Part shown: piece by piece, positions 34,070 through 42,676 of the stretch
Numbering within the stretch: position 1 is the first letter of the stretch
How the letters are laid out: each line of letters starts with the position of its first letter
Origin: Rhodoferax sp.
GTDB lineage: Bacteria; Pseudomonadota; Gammaproteobacteria; Burkholderiales; Burkholderiaceae_C
Direction of reading: 5' to 3'
Length of the DNA stretch: 47,984 nucleotides
Assembly (NCBI GenBank): GCA_031291295.1
Contig: JARLJI010000069.1
Location: 1 to 47,984, forward strand
The notes under the pieces: model-generated
What the model was told of the DNA's origin: nothing
The model's database searches: none
The model's input: the letters and a program-made list of their open reading frames with translations, nothing else
Position numbers and translations under genes: made by a program

Positions 34070-35299
34070 TCATATCACGCCCCGATGGCTCAGGTCGTGC
34101 TGACGCTCCGGCGTTATCCCAATGCGCGAACCGTAGATCTCGGCGTTGTCCTGGCCCAGATCGCCCGCAGCGGAACGGACAAGGCAGGGGTCGTTGCGGA
34201 AACGCGGGACCACGTTATGCAGACGAACCGAACCGAAGTCCGAGTCGGGAACGTCGACGATGGCCTCGCGAGCCACCATCTGTGGATCCCGGGCGATCTG
34301 CGCGATCGAGTGGATCGGAGCAATGGTTCCCTGTGTCGCCTCGAAGGCATCGAGCACATGTTGCAGGTCTTGCGTGCCAACCCAGGCCGAGAAGACGTCG
34401 TTCAGCTCCGCCGCATTCGCAACCCGCAGCGGGTTGTTTGTGAATCGGGGGTCGTCGAGCAGATCTTCTCGCCCGATGGCTCTGGAATTCGCCGCAAAGA
34501 GTGCGTTGGTGCTGCCCGAAAGGGACACGTAATGTCCATCGGCAGTGCGGTAGACGGCTGCGGGCGCGGAGTACTGGTTGGCGTTGCCGGCGCGCGATCT
34601 GATCACGCCCAGTTGGTCATACTCGATCGGCAAGAAATCGAGAAGTCGAAACACAGCTTCTGTCATGGAGAGGTCGATTTCCTCTCCGGGCGCGTCGGGC
34701 GTCTGCACGCGCTTGCAAAGCGCCGCCAGAATACCTACCGCCCCGAACAAGCCGCCGATCGCGTCGCCGATCGGATAGCCAGGGTGCATGGGCTCGCCAT
34801 CTGCTTCTCCAGTGAGGAACGTCAAACCACCCAGCGCCTCGAATACCCGGGCAAAGCCCGGCCGTTTACTATACGGGCCGGTCTGCCCGAACCCGGTCGT
34901 TCGAAGAATGACCAGGCGCGGGTTGGCCTGCCACAGCGATTCGCGCGACAGGCCCCAGCCATCCAGTGTTCCGGGCCGGAAATTCTCGATCAGCACATCG
35001 AACTCGGGAAGAAGCTTCAACAGGAGCTCGGCACCTTCTGAACGCCGGAGGTCTAGCGTGATGAAGCGTTTATTCCGATTGACAGCCTTCCACCACAAGC
35101 TCTTGCCTTCCTTGAATGGAGGAAAGTCGCGCATGCCATCCCCTTTGCCCGGAAGCTCGACCTTGACGACGTCAGCTCCGTAATCGGCCAGCAAGGTCGC
35201 GGCCATTGGGGCAGCAATGATGGTTGCAATGTCCAACACTCGCAAACCCTTCAAGGGGCCTTGAGGTTCAACGCGTTGATCTGATCTGGCAAACGTCAT
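34070..35299 (-). CDS. Family III CoA transferase (CaiB/BaiF)
   Basis: It would activate a carboxylic acid by transferring CoA from another thioester, the entry step of the pathway encoded here. The 409-residue protein has GLRVLDIATIIAAPMAATLLADYGADVVKVE near the N-terminus, the fold's KRFITLDLR, IENFRPGTLDGWGL, and catalytic Asp D179 in GYPIGDAIGGLFG. AAGGAG precedes the ATG by 5 bases. It follows the acyl-CoA dehydrogenase gene by 12 bases. The substrate cannot be read from sequence. Confidence 0.9.
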   Translation of the reverse strand: MTFARSDQRVEPQGPLKGLRVLDIATIIAAPMAATLLADYGADVVKVELPGKGDGMRDFPPFKEGKSLWWKAVNRNKRFITLDLRRSEGAELLLKLLPEFDVLIENFRPGTLDGWGLSRESLWQANPRLVILRTTGFGQTGPYSKRPGFARVFEALGGLTFLTGEADGEPMHPGYPIGDAIGGLFGAVGILAALCKRVQTPDAPGEEIDLSMTEAVFRLLDFLPIEYDQLGVIRSRAGNANQYSAPAAVYRTADGHYVSLSGSTNALFAANSRAIGREDLLDDPRFTNNPLRVANAAELNDVFSAWVGTQDLQHVLDAFEATQGTIAPIHSIAQIARDPQMVAREAIVDVPDSDFGSVRLHNVVPRFRNDPCLVRSAAGDLGQDNAEIYGSRIGITPERQHDLSHRGVI

Positions 35300-35311
35300 G
35301 GATTCTCCTTG

Positions 35312-36577
35312 TCAAAGGCCGAGCTGACGCGCTGCAAGGTCCTTGAGAATTTCCGCTGCACCACCGCCGATCGACAGCATCTTGGATTCGCGAAACAGCC
35401 GGTCCACACGGTTGTGCCTCAGAACACCGTGACCTCCGTGGATTTGAACCGCCTCGTTGGCACAGCGCTCGTAGGTTTCGGTGGCGAGATTCTTGGTCAT
35501 GGCAATCTGGGCGGCATCGGCTTGCCCACGGCCAAAGCGCCATGCGAGCAGTGAGAGTTGCGTGTCCACCGCCTGGATTTGGGTCGCCATATGCACCAAC
35601 TTGTGCCGCGTGACCTGCTTGCCTATCAAGGCTGCGCCGAACACCAGCCGATTGCGCGCCCAGTGCACCGCTTCGTCGTAGCAAGCCTTGGACGCGCCGA
35701 GCACGATCGCCGTGTTGCCGAGACGTTCCTGGTTGAAGTTTTTCATCAAGCCAACAAAACCCTGGCCTTCCTCGCCGATCAGATTACTGCGCGGAACACG
35801 GCAATTGTCGAACACCAGTTCGGCCGTGTCGGAGGACCACCAGCCCATCTTTTTCAACGGGTGCTGAAGAAAGCCCGGCGTGCCGCGCTCTACTAGAAGC
35901 AGCGAAAGACCCGCCTTCCCCGGGACGCCAGTGCGCACCGCCAGGGTGTAGTAGTCGGCACGAATCCCCGTCGAGATGAAGAGCTTTCGACCATTCACCA
36001 CGAAGTGATCCCCATCTTCCACAGCGTGCGTCTGGATACCAGCAACATCGGAGCCGCCCGACGGCTCAGAGACCGCCAAAGCCATCAGTTTCTCGCCGCG
36101 CAGTACCGCGGGTGCGATCCGACGTTTGAGTGTCTCGTTACCCAAGGCGAGCAAGGGCGGCAACGCAATCGAGTGCGTCGTCAGACCAACCCTTACGCCT
36201 CCGGAGCCGAATCGAGCGAGCTCCTCCTTGACGATCAACGTATGACGAATGTCACCTCCCGTGCCGCCATACGCCGGGTCGAAGCCAGCACCGATGACGC
36301 CGGCTTGAGCGGCCTGACGATAGAGGTCCAAGGGGAAAGTGCCCGCTTCATCCCACTCCGCTGCGTAGGGAGCAATGTAGGTTCGCGCAAATTCGCGCAT
36401 GCGTTCGCGAAATGATGCAAGTTCGCTGGTGGAAAACGGACTTTCGCCTGCCGTGATCCGATCTGCTGAAGAAGGAGTCGACTCTGGCAACGTGCGATCG
36501 ATTTCCGCACAACTGTTGGGTATAAGAGGGAGGTAGCTCATGTTCAAGTTTGGTGAAAATTGGAAAGGCTTATTCAT
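35312..36577 (-). CDS. Acyl-CoA dehydrogenase
   Basis: A 421-residue FAD flavoenzyme that would introduce a 2,3-double bond in an acyl-CoA. Features are the signature AVSEPSGGSDVAGIQT (168-183), NGRKLFISTG and the C-terminal QIHGGHGVLRHNRVDRLFRE. The usual YEGT catalytic loop reads SIGGGAAEIL here, so the base is not at that site. E284 in NFNQERLGNT matches the position of the helix-G glutamate of isovaleryl-CoA dehydrogenases, suggesting a branched or bulky substrate. ATG 36577 follows the TctC stop by 5 bases; ATG 36541 is an alternative. Confidence 0.88.
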   Translation of the reverse strand: MNKPFQFSPNLNMSYLPLIPNSCAEIDRTLPESTPSSADRITAGESPFSTSELASFRERMREFARTYIAPYAAEWDEAGTFPLDLYRQAAQAGVIGAGFDPAYGGTGGDIRHTLIVKEELARFGSGGVRVGLTTHSIALPPLLALGNETLKRRIAPAVLRGEKLMALAVSEPSGGSDVAGIQTHAVEDGDHFVVNGRKLFISTGIRADYYTLAVRTGVPGKAGLSLLLVERGTPGFLQHPLKKMGWWSSDTAELVFDNCRVPRSNLIGEEGQGFVGLMKNFNQERLGNTAIVLGASKACYDEAVHWARNRLVFGAALIGKQVTRHKLVHMATQIQAVDTQLSLLAWRFGRGQADAAQIAMTKNLATETYERCANEAVQIHGGHGVLRHNRVDRLFRESKMLSIGGGAAEILKDLAARQLGL

Positions 36578-36582
36578 GGCGC

Positions 36583-37563
36583 TCAGTCAGCGGTAATGCC
36601 CGCCTTTTTGATGACGGCTCGATACTTTTCATAGTCCGAGCGGATGACGGCTGATATCTCATCAAGCGAGCGAGGACTTTGCGGCACCATATCGAGATTA
36701 CGCAGTTTGTCCTGCACATCGCTGGATGACAGCGCGCGATTTATGGCGTCATTGATCCGCAAAGCCGTTGCATGCGGCGTAGCGTCTGGCACGGCAAAGC
36801 CGTACCAAGGAACGACGTTGGCTTCGGGGTAGCCCGCCTCCGCGAGTGTCGGGACGTCCGGGAATCCAGGAATCCTGTGCTCGGCCACGACGGCCAGCGG
36901 CTTGAGCCGCCCGGAAGTGATTTGCGGCGCCGCCAAGCCGGTCGACAGAAAGGCTATGGCCACATCTCCGCGAATCAAAGCCGTGAGCACTTCGGGTTGG
37001 GCTTTATACGGGATGCTCACAAGATCTATACCGGATGCCATTTTGAACAACTCGGTGTTGAGGTGCATGGACGAACCAATACCCGGATTGCCATAGTTCA
37101 GCTTAGAAGGGCTTTGCCTGGCCAACTCAACGAAGTCTTTCAAATCTCGAACCTTCGATTGCGCAGGAACCGTAAGCAGGCTCGGCGCGCTCACGGCGAT
37201 ACCGACACCGATGAAGTCCTTTAGCGGGTCCCAAGCATGCTTGTACAGCGAAGGGTTGGCTGTCAGCGCCGGCGCAGCTAGCAACCAGGTGTACCCGTCG
37301 GGTGCAGCCTTGGCGACTGCCATGATGCCAATGTTGGCGTTGCCCCCAGGACGATCTTCGACGATCACGGGTTGCCTCAGTATCTGCGAGACCTTGTTGC
37401 CAATGATGCGCGCGAGAGAGTCACCGATTCCGCCGGCCGAGTACGGAACGATGATCTTGATCGGTCGAGTCGGGTAGTTCGCGGGTTGAGCCCATGCCGT
37501 GGCACCCGTGATGAGGGAAAGGCCAAGCACCGTGAGGTGCCGAAGGCTATGAAAGAGGTTCAC
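36583..37563 (-). CDS. TctC/Bug-type periplasmic solute-binding protein
   Basis: A 326-residue extracytoplasmic binding protein with a clear signal peptide (LTVLGLSLITGATAWAQ, cleavage after AWA). The family motifs are YPTRPIKIIVPYSAGGIGDSLAR, VIVEDRPGGNANIG and AAPDGYTWLL. TctC proteins feed carboxylates to TctAB permeases; Bug paralogues are very numerous in Burkholderiales and often orphan, as here (no tctAB nearby). The start is GTG 37563 with AGGAG 7 bases upstream. The probable ligand is the acid degraded by the operon. Confidence 0.92.
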   Translation of the reverse strand: MNLFHSLRHLTVLGLSLITGATAWAQPANYPTRPIKIIVPYSAGGIGDSLARIIGNKVSQILRQPVIVEDRPGGNANIGIMAVAKAAPDGYTWLLAAPALTANPSLYKHAWDPLKDFIGVGIAVSAPSLLTVPAQSKVRDLKDFVELARQSPSKLNYGNPGIGSSMHLNTELFKMASGIDLVSIPYKAQPEVLTALIRGDVAIAFLSTGLAAPQITSGRLKPLAVVAEHRIPGFPDVPTLAEAGYPEANVVPWYGFAVPDATPHATALRINDAINRALSSSDVQDKLRNLDMVPQSPRSLDEISAVIRSDYEKYRAVIKKAGITAD

Positions 37564-37599
37564 GTCTATCTCCTGTTGTATGAATGAGTGACGTCGGGC

Positions 37600-38709
37600 T
37601 CAGCTCGCGCCAAGGTTGCGCCGCATGCTATCGAGTGCCATCTTGGTCTCGTTCAGCAATCGGTTGAATACGTCATTGACGGATTCACGCTGGTTGAACC
37701 ACGCGACGCTTTGACCGGCCGGGGTGTACAGCAAGCCTTTCACGCCATGCTCTTCAACCGCGGCCACGAGGGGCCCCGTCAAGGCCTGCTGGTATGGCAT
37801 CGGCAACGGCACGGGTGCTTTGGGCGAGGACCATTCCTCGGTCCAACCCGATTTAAGAATGCGGCACGACTTGCCACTGTGCGAGCGGGTGAGCACCGTG
37901 TCCTCGCTGCGTGCCGTGATGAGGCTGTCCACGAGGGCATCCTGGAGGTGTAACTCGTGAGTGGTCAACCACGCGGTGCCGAGCCACACGCCCTGCGCGC
38001 CCATCGCCAGCGAAGCAGCGATCTGCCGTCCGTGGCCGACGCCACCGGCGGCAATCACTGGTAGCCCATTGGCCGCTTCGATGATCTGGGGTACCAGGGT
38101 AAATGTACCCACCGGCCCGGTATGCCCACCAGCGTCGTAGCCCTGGGCCACCAAGATGTCCACCCCCGCTTCGATGGCGGCCTTGGCATGTTTGACCGCC
38201 CCGACAAGAGCCAGTGCCACCTTGCCCCTGCGTTTAACCTGATCGATAACCTCGGCAGGTACGCCAACGGCGGCCGCGACCAGATTCGCATCGGATTCAA
38301 GCACCGCCGATAACTGGGCGCTGAACAGTGCCTCGCTGCGCACGGTTTCGGTAAAGAAATGTGGCTTCGTTGCCGGCGGCACTTTGTATTTTTGTGTCAG
38401 GTGCTCCACAAAGGCTTGATGCGCAGCGGGAATTTTCTTGCGGACCTGCGCTACGTCGGTCTCGTCGCCCGCCAGCCGCGGGAACATGAGATCGACTCCG
38501 AAGGGGCGGTCGCCTACGGCATTGCGAATCTGCCTGATGGACTGGGCGATGTGCTCGGGGTCGTCTCGCGCCACGCCCAGGACAGCGAAACCGCCGGCAC
38601 GCGTGATTGCGATCGATACGTCGACGCTGTGCGAGAAACCGAAGATCGGATGGCGAATCCCAAGCTGCGTGCACAGCGGGGTGGTCAGGGAGCAAGTTGG
38701 GGAATTCAT
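37600..38709 (-). CDS. Nitronate monooxygenase / 2-nitropropane dioxygenase-like flavoprotein
   Basis: An FMN TIM-barrel protein of 369 residues from ATG 38709 (MNSPTCSLTTPLCTQLGIRH). The frame is open to 38859 but unlike the family before 38709. GVDILVAQGYDAGGHTGPVG holds the catalytic-type histidine, and LPVIAAGGVGHGRQIAASLAMGAQGVWLGTAWL the FMN phosphate site. Relatives oxidise alkyl nitronates, but the same fold includes enoyl reductases and others of unknown function. Presence in a CoA-thioester operon makes either a nitro-acid substrate or a reductase-like role possible. Confidence 0.82.
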   Translation of the reverse strand: MNSPTCSLTTPLCTQLGIRHPIFGFSHSVDVSIAITRAGGFAVLGVARDDPEHIAQSIRQIRNAVGDRPFGVDLMFPRLAGDETDVAQVRKKIPAAHQAFVEHLTQKYKVPPATKPHFFTETVRSEALFSAQLSAVLESDANLVAAAVGVPAEVIDQVKRRGKVALALVGAVKHAKAAIEAGVDILVAQGYDAGGHTGPVGTFTLVPQIIEAANGLPVIAAGGVGHGRQIAASLAMGAQGVWLGTAWLTTHELHLQDALVDSLITARSEDTVLTRSHSGKSCRILKSGWTEEWSSPKAPVPLPMPYQQALTGPLVAAVEEHGVKGLLYTPAGQSVAWFNQRESVNDVFNRLLNETKMALDSMRRNLGAS

Positions 38710-38738
38710 GAATTCATACCTTAATTTAGGGAACAGGC

Positions 38739-39530
38739 CTAGCGGCCCACGAAGGAAGGCCGGCGCTTCTCTAGAAAAGACACCACGGCCTGCTGCACGT
38801 CTTGCGTGCGGGCAAGCGATGTCATCCACTGCGCTTCGCTGGCGAGTTGCTGCTCCCACGAAGCACCAAACGAGTCGAGCAAGAGGTTCTTACAAGCCGC
38901 ACTGGCCAAGGGCGCGCCCGCTGCCAACTCGCCCGCAAAGTCCTGCGCGGCTTTGGCCAGATCGGCGTCCGGACAAACCCGGTCGATCAGGCCCCACGCA
39001 AGGGCTTCGCTAGCGCTGAGCGTGCGGTTGGTCAGCAGCAGCTCTCGGGCCCGGCGCAAGCCAATCAGCCGTGGCAATGTATAGGTGATTCCAGCATCAC
39101 CACTCAGGCCGATCGCAGTGTAGGCCGTCCGAAATGACGCCGATTCCGCGGCCAGCGTGAAGTCGGCGCCGATCGCCAGGCTGAAGCCTCCGCCAGCGGC
39201 GGCGCCGTTGACGGCAACGACCAGCGGCGCCGACATGCGCGCAAAGATGGACTGCGCCATATGCAGGCTCGTGACGATTTCATGGATCGCATGATCAAGC
39301 CCACCTGCTGCGTCTGCAAACGCATGAATATCGCCGCCTGCGCAAAACATGCGCCCGGTTCCACTCAGCAGCACTGCGCCGACGTCGCGCCGGCCGGAGA
39401 TTTCCAACGCGGCGTCGAGCAGCGCACGCGCAAGGGAAGCCGTGATGGCGTTGCCAGAGGCGGGCCGGTTCAAGATCAGGCAGGCCACCCGCTGGTGCAC
39501 TTCGAAATCAAGCTCTGGGTGTGTATTCAT
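38739..39530 (-). CDS. Crotonase-family enoyl-CoA isomerase/hydratase (PaaG-like active site)
   Basis: A 263-residue crotonase-fold protein from ATG 39530 (MNTHPELDFEV). The oxyanion hole is visible (FCAGGDIHAF and NGAAAGGGFSLAIGADF). The two glutamates of classical hydratases are absent (GGGFS instead of GGGCE; FRTAYTAIGLSGDAG). D145 in LSGDAG matches the catalytic Asp of PaaG-type isomerases, so isomerisation of an enoyl-CoA double bond is more likely than hydration. First gene of the leftward operon, divergent from iclR. A TTG at 39557 is an unlikely start. Confidence 0.85.
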   Translation of the reverse strand: MNTHPELDFEVHQRVACLILNRPASGNAITASLARALLDAALEISGRRDVGAVLLSGTGRMFCAGGDIHAFADAAGGLDHAIHEIVTSLHMAQSIFARMSAPLVVAVNGAAAGGGFSLAIGADFTLAAESASFRTAYTAIGLSGDAGITYTLPRLIGLRRARELLLTNRTLSASEALAWGLIDRVCPDADLAKAAQDFAGELAAGAPLASAACKNLLLDSFGASWEQQLASEAQWMTSLARTQDVQQAVVSFLEKRRPSFVGR

Positions 39531-39594
39531 GGACAGTTTCAAGGGTGGGCCGCGCAAATCAAACTTGCTGCGAAGCGCCGATCATTGCATTCAC

Positions 39595-39640
39595 GGAACA
39601 TTTGAGTCAACATAGCGGATCATTTGTTCCGCACTGCGGA
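39595..39640. promoter_or_regulatory. IclR operator in the divergent intergenic region
   Basis: TCCGCA-C-TGCGGA (39628-39640) is a perfect 13-base dyad. A further half-site GCGGA (39615-39619) forms an overlapping dyad with TCCGC (39628-39632), and GGAACA (39595-39600) mirrors TGTTCC (39625-39630). The cluster ends 5 bases before the iclR ribosome site, so binding should shut down the regulator's own gene and control the catabolic operon that starts at 39530. Confidence 0.65.
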
Positions 39641-39654
39641 TTTTGGAGGATTCA

Positions 39655-40494
39655 ATGAAGGATGACCGTGAGTTGGTCACAGCACTTGCCCGGGGGCTTC
39701 ACATCCTCGCGAGCTTCACGGCGCGAGCCACAACACTGAGCAGTTCGGAATTGTCCGAGCGCACGGGCTTGCCCAAAGCCACAGTGTCTCGATTGACTTA
39801 CACGCTCGTTGAACTGGGCTATCTACATCGCAGTTCCTCGAAGCGCAAATATGCGTTGAGCGCAGCCGTCCTTGCGCTCGGCTACCCGCTCCTAGCCAGT
39901 CTCACGATCCGTCAGGTGGCGCAGCCCATGATGCGAGAGCTGAGCGCCGAGACCGGCGGCACCGTTTCGCTGGGCGTGCTCGATCGTGACCGAGTGGTCT
40001 ACATCGAGACTTGTCGAAGCGCACCGAATGTGGATCACCTTCCGGACATTGGAGTGATCTGGCCTTTGATGGAGAGCGCAATTGGCCGCGCGCTGCTGGC
40101 GGGCCTCGATGTAGAGCATCGCGCGCAGCTCTTGAATACGATCAAAGTGCTTGAGCCGGAGCGCTATACAAACACAATCGCGGGCGTCGAAGAGGCGCTG
40201 CGAGACTACGAGAAATTCGGCTATTGCGTGGCGCTCGGTGAGTTGCGCCGTGGAATTTACGGCGTAGCCGTTCCCGTCAAGCGATCGTGGGGTGAGCACC
40301 GCTTGGCTTTCAACTGCGGGGTTCCAGGCACGGATCCGAAGGGAGAGGCGCTTCGACGAGATGTAGCACCAAAGCTGATTCGGCTAGTACGTAGCGTTGA
40401 GGACGCACTGGACGCATTGAACAGTCTTGAAGACCCCATTCACCCACGCCGGACCATCTCGGGCATGGGCAATCAACAAGCGGCCGGGGGCTAA
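39655..40494 (+). CDS. IclR-family transcriptional regulator
   Basis: A 279-residue regulator from ATG 39655, with TTTTGGAGG 6 bases upstream. Residues about 6-65 form the winged helix (TLSSSELSERTGLPKATVSR), and about 80-255 the effector-binding domain (GGTVSLGVLDRDRVVYIET ... AIGRALLAG ... GYCVALGELRRGIYGVAVPV). It is divergent from a six-gene catabolic operon with dyad sites between, so it is almost certainly that operon's regulator, sensing the substrate or a CoA intermediate. Confidence 0.92.
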   Translation: MKDDRELVTALARGLHILASFTARATTLSSSELSERTGLPKATVSRLTYTLVELGYLHRSSSKRKYALSAAVLALGYPLLASLTIRQVAQPMMRELSAETGGTVSLGVLDRDRVVYIETCRSAPNVDHLPDIGVIWPLMESAIGRALLAGLDVEHRAQLLNTIKVLEPERYTNTIAGVEEALRDYEKFGYCVALGELRRGIYGVAVPVKRSWGEHRLAFNCGVPGTDPKGEALRRDVAPKLIRLVRSVEDALDALNSLEDPIHPRRTISGMGNQQAAGG

Positions 40495-40516
40495 GGCACC
40501 TCGATATAGTTAATGC

Positions 40517-41773
40517 ATGGCGTATGACGACTTCCTCATGGAAGATCCAGCAATGTTATCGAGCGACATCGACATCGGGGAACGCGGCCGCGACAGCGCC
40601 TGGACGGTGTTCCTCGTGTTCCTGCGCCTGGGGCTGACCTCGTTCGGCGGCCCGATCGCGCACCTGGGCTACTTCCGCGCCGAATTCGTCACGCGCCGGC
40701 GCTGGCTCAGTGAACGCAGCTTCGTCGACCTGGTGGCGCTGTGCCAGTTTCTGCCGGGTCCGGCCAGCAGCCAGGTCGGCATCGCGATCGGGCTCTCGCG
40801 GGCTGGCTTGCCGGGAGCGTTGGCTGCATGGACCGGCTTCACGCTGCCCTCGGCCATCCTGCTGACGCTGTTCGCGCTCGGGCTGTCCGCCTGGGGCGAC
40901 GCGCTGCCGGCCGGCATCCTGCACGGCTTGAAGGTGGTCGCCGTCGCCGTCGTGGCCCAAGCCGTGTGGGGCATGACCCGCAAACTGTGCACCGATGCGC
41001 CGCGCATCAGCATCGCCCTGGCTGGCGCCGGCATCGTGCTGCTGTGGCCGACCGCCGCGGGGCAGGTCGGCGTCATTGCCGCGGCCGCCGTGGTCGGCCT
41101 GCTGTGCTTCAAGCCCGCGCAGGACGGCACGCACGACGCGCTGCCGATCTCGGTCAGCCGCCGCACCGGCGCCATGCTGCTGGGGTTGTTTTTCGCGCTG
41201 CTGGTGGGGTTGCCTCTCGGGCTGGACGTCTGGCCGAGCCAGGCGCTGGCGCGGGTAGACGCCTTCTACCGCGCCGGCTCGCTGGTCTTTGGCGGCGGCC
41301 ACGTCGTGTTGCCGCTGCTGCAGGCCGCGGTGGTGCCCAGCGGCTGGGTCACGAACGAAACCTTCCTCGCAGGCTATGGCGCGGCGCAGGCGGTGCCCGG
41401 CCCGCTGTTCACCTTTGCGGCGTTTCTGGGCGCCTCCATGCACAGCGCCCCGAGTGGCTGGACCGGCGCTGCGCTGTGCCTGGTCGCGATCTTCGTGCCG
41501 TCGTTCCTGCTGGTCATCGGCACGTTGCCGTTCTGGGAACCCTTGCGCCACAGCGTTCGCACGCAGGCGGCACTCGCCGGCGTCAACGCGGCGGTGGTCG
41601 GCCTGCTGCTGGCCGCGCTGTACCGTCCGGTCTGGACCAGCGCCATCGTGCGGCCGCAGGACTTCGCGCTGGCGCTGATCGCCCTGATGGCCCTGATGGC
41701 CTGGAAGCTGCCGCCGTGGCTTGTGGTGCTGGGCAGCGGCGCTGCGGGGTGGCTGCTGGCGGTCGTAGCATGA
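40517..41773 (+). CDS. chrA: Chromate transporter, ChrA family (long chain)
   Basis: ChrA exports chromate (or a related oxyanion) and gives resistance. The 418-residue membrane protein has two homologous halves of about six segments each. The first half carries LRLGLTSFGGPIAHLGYFR and LCQFLPGPASSQVGIAIG; the second carries FYRAGSLVFGGGHVVLPLLQ and AAQAVPGPLFTFAAFLG. These FGG and PGP motifs are the family signature. The start is uncertain: ATG 40517, 40538 or 40553; GGAAG lies about 9 bases before 40553. No chrB or other metal genes are adjacent. Between 41774 and 42019 I see no convincing gene. Confidence 0.9.
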   Translation: MAYDDFLMEDPAMLSSDIDIGERGRDSAWTVFLVFLRLGLTSFGGPIAHLGYFRAEFVTRRRWLSERSFVDLVALCQFLPGPASSQVGIAIGLSRAGLPGALAAWTGFTLPSAILLTLFALGLSAWGDALPAGILHGLKVVAVAVVAQAVWGMTRKLCTDAPRISIALAGAGIVLLWPTAAGQVGVIAAAAVVGLLCFKPAQDGTHDALPISVSRRTGAMLLGLFFALLVGLPLGLDVWPSQALARVDAFYRAGSLVFGGGHVVLPLLQAAVVPSGWVTNETFLAGYGAAQAVPGPLFTFAAFLGASMHSAPSGWTGAALCLVAIFVPSFLLVIGTLPFWEPLRHSVRTQAALAGVNAAVVGLLLAALYRPVWTSAIVRPQDFALALIALMALMAWKLPPWLVVLGSGAAGWLLAVVA

Positions 41774-42019
41774 CCTGCAGCTTTGCAGCGTTTGCTGTCA
41801 GCAGGAAGCGCACCCTTACCTCGCGGTCTATCGCCAGCAGCGGTCATCCGAGCGATAGCGATCCTTGAAGACCAGACGACAGGTTTCAGCTACATAGCCG
41901 ACGCCGAGGAGATGTCTCGGTGGAACTTCATCTTGAACGTCCGCTGCCACCGACTGCGAACTGGAACTCTCGACCCGTTCCTGACACTCACCATTCAGGA
42001 ATGCGGCCACCGATAGGGG

Positions 42020-42059
42020 TTGACGCCAGAATATGATGGTTGTAATATTCGAACTATCA
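42020..42059 (+). promoter_or_regulatory. tetR promoter with overlapping operator; probably leaderless mRNA
   Basis: A -35 box TTGACG (42020-42025) and -10 box TAATAT (42043-42048) are separated by exactly 17 bases. Transcription should begin about 42054-42059, at or within five bases of the ATG at 42059, and no ribosome site is present, so the mRNA is likely leaderless. ATATGATGGTTGTAATAT (42031-42048) covers the spacer and -10 and resembles the site before the SDR gene. Confidence 0.65.
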
Positions 42060-42634
42060 TGCCAACCCCCACCAGCCGCAAAGAACTGACCCACGATCGC
42101 ATCCTGGATGTAGCCTCACGCGCCATCCGCCGCGCCGGGTACGACGGTGTCGGTCTTGCCACCATCATGAAAGAGGCCGGCCTGACGCATGGCGGCTTCT
42201 ATGCCCACTTCGCCTCCCGCGATGCCCTGTTGGCCGAGGCCACCCAGCGTGCCGGACGCGACACTGGGGCCGTGCTCGTCGAACTGCTGCGCCAGGCGCA
42301 AACCCGGGGGATAAGCCCGTTTTCCGCGCTGGTGAACGCCTACCTGGCCGATGCCCAACTTGAGAATGCCGAGTGCGGCTGCGTGGTCGCGGCCTTGGCC
42401 TCCGAGATACCCCGCCAAACCGAAGAGGTCGCCAGCGCCGCCCGCGCCCGTGTGCTGGGCATGGTTGAACTGGTGCGCCGCACCCTTCCAGCCAGCGCTG
42501 ATACGTCGCAGGCCCAGGTGGTCACCGCCACTCTGGTCGGCACGCTGCAACTGGCCCGCACGCTGCAGGGCAAGGCGGGCAAGGCATGGCTGGCGAACGT
42601 GCGGGCCAGCCTGATTCAACAGTACGACGCCTGA
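42059..42634 (+). CDS. TetR/AcrR-family transcriptional regulator
   Basis: A 191-residue repressor starting MPTPTSRKELTHDRILD. The helix-turn-helix spans about 14-55 (AIRRAGYDGVGLATIMKEAG, then THGGFYAHFASRDALLAEA), a form shared with regulators of NemR/YxaF type. The ligand domain contains AECGCVVAALASEIPRQ, with two cysteines that may sense electrophiles. It probably represses itself and the following SDR-MFS-thioesterase-MDR-hydrolase genes via matching sites at 42031 and 42677. Confidence 0.9.
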   Translation: MPTPTSRKELTHDRILDVASRAIRRAGYDGVGLATIMKEAGLTHGGFYAHFASRDALLAEATQRAGRDTGAVLVELLRQAQTRGISPFSALVNAYLADAQLENAECGCVVAALASEIPRQTEEVASAARARVLGMVELVRRTLPASADTSQAQVVTATLVGTLQLARTLQGKAGKAWLANVRASLIQQYDA

Positions 42635-42676
42635 GGCGCCGCCAGTAGCCGCCGTCGCGCTCTTGCGCGCCTGCAA

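Noticed and set aside
41774..42019. Possible gene remnant between chrA and tetR (plus frame ending ...LTIQECGHR, or the opposite minus frame)
   Set aside because: Neither frame shows a recognisable motif or ribosome site, and the two overlap; I cannot support a gene.
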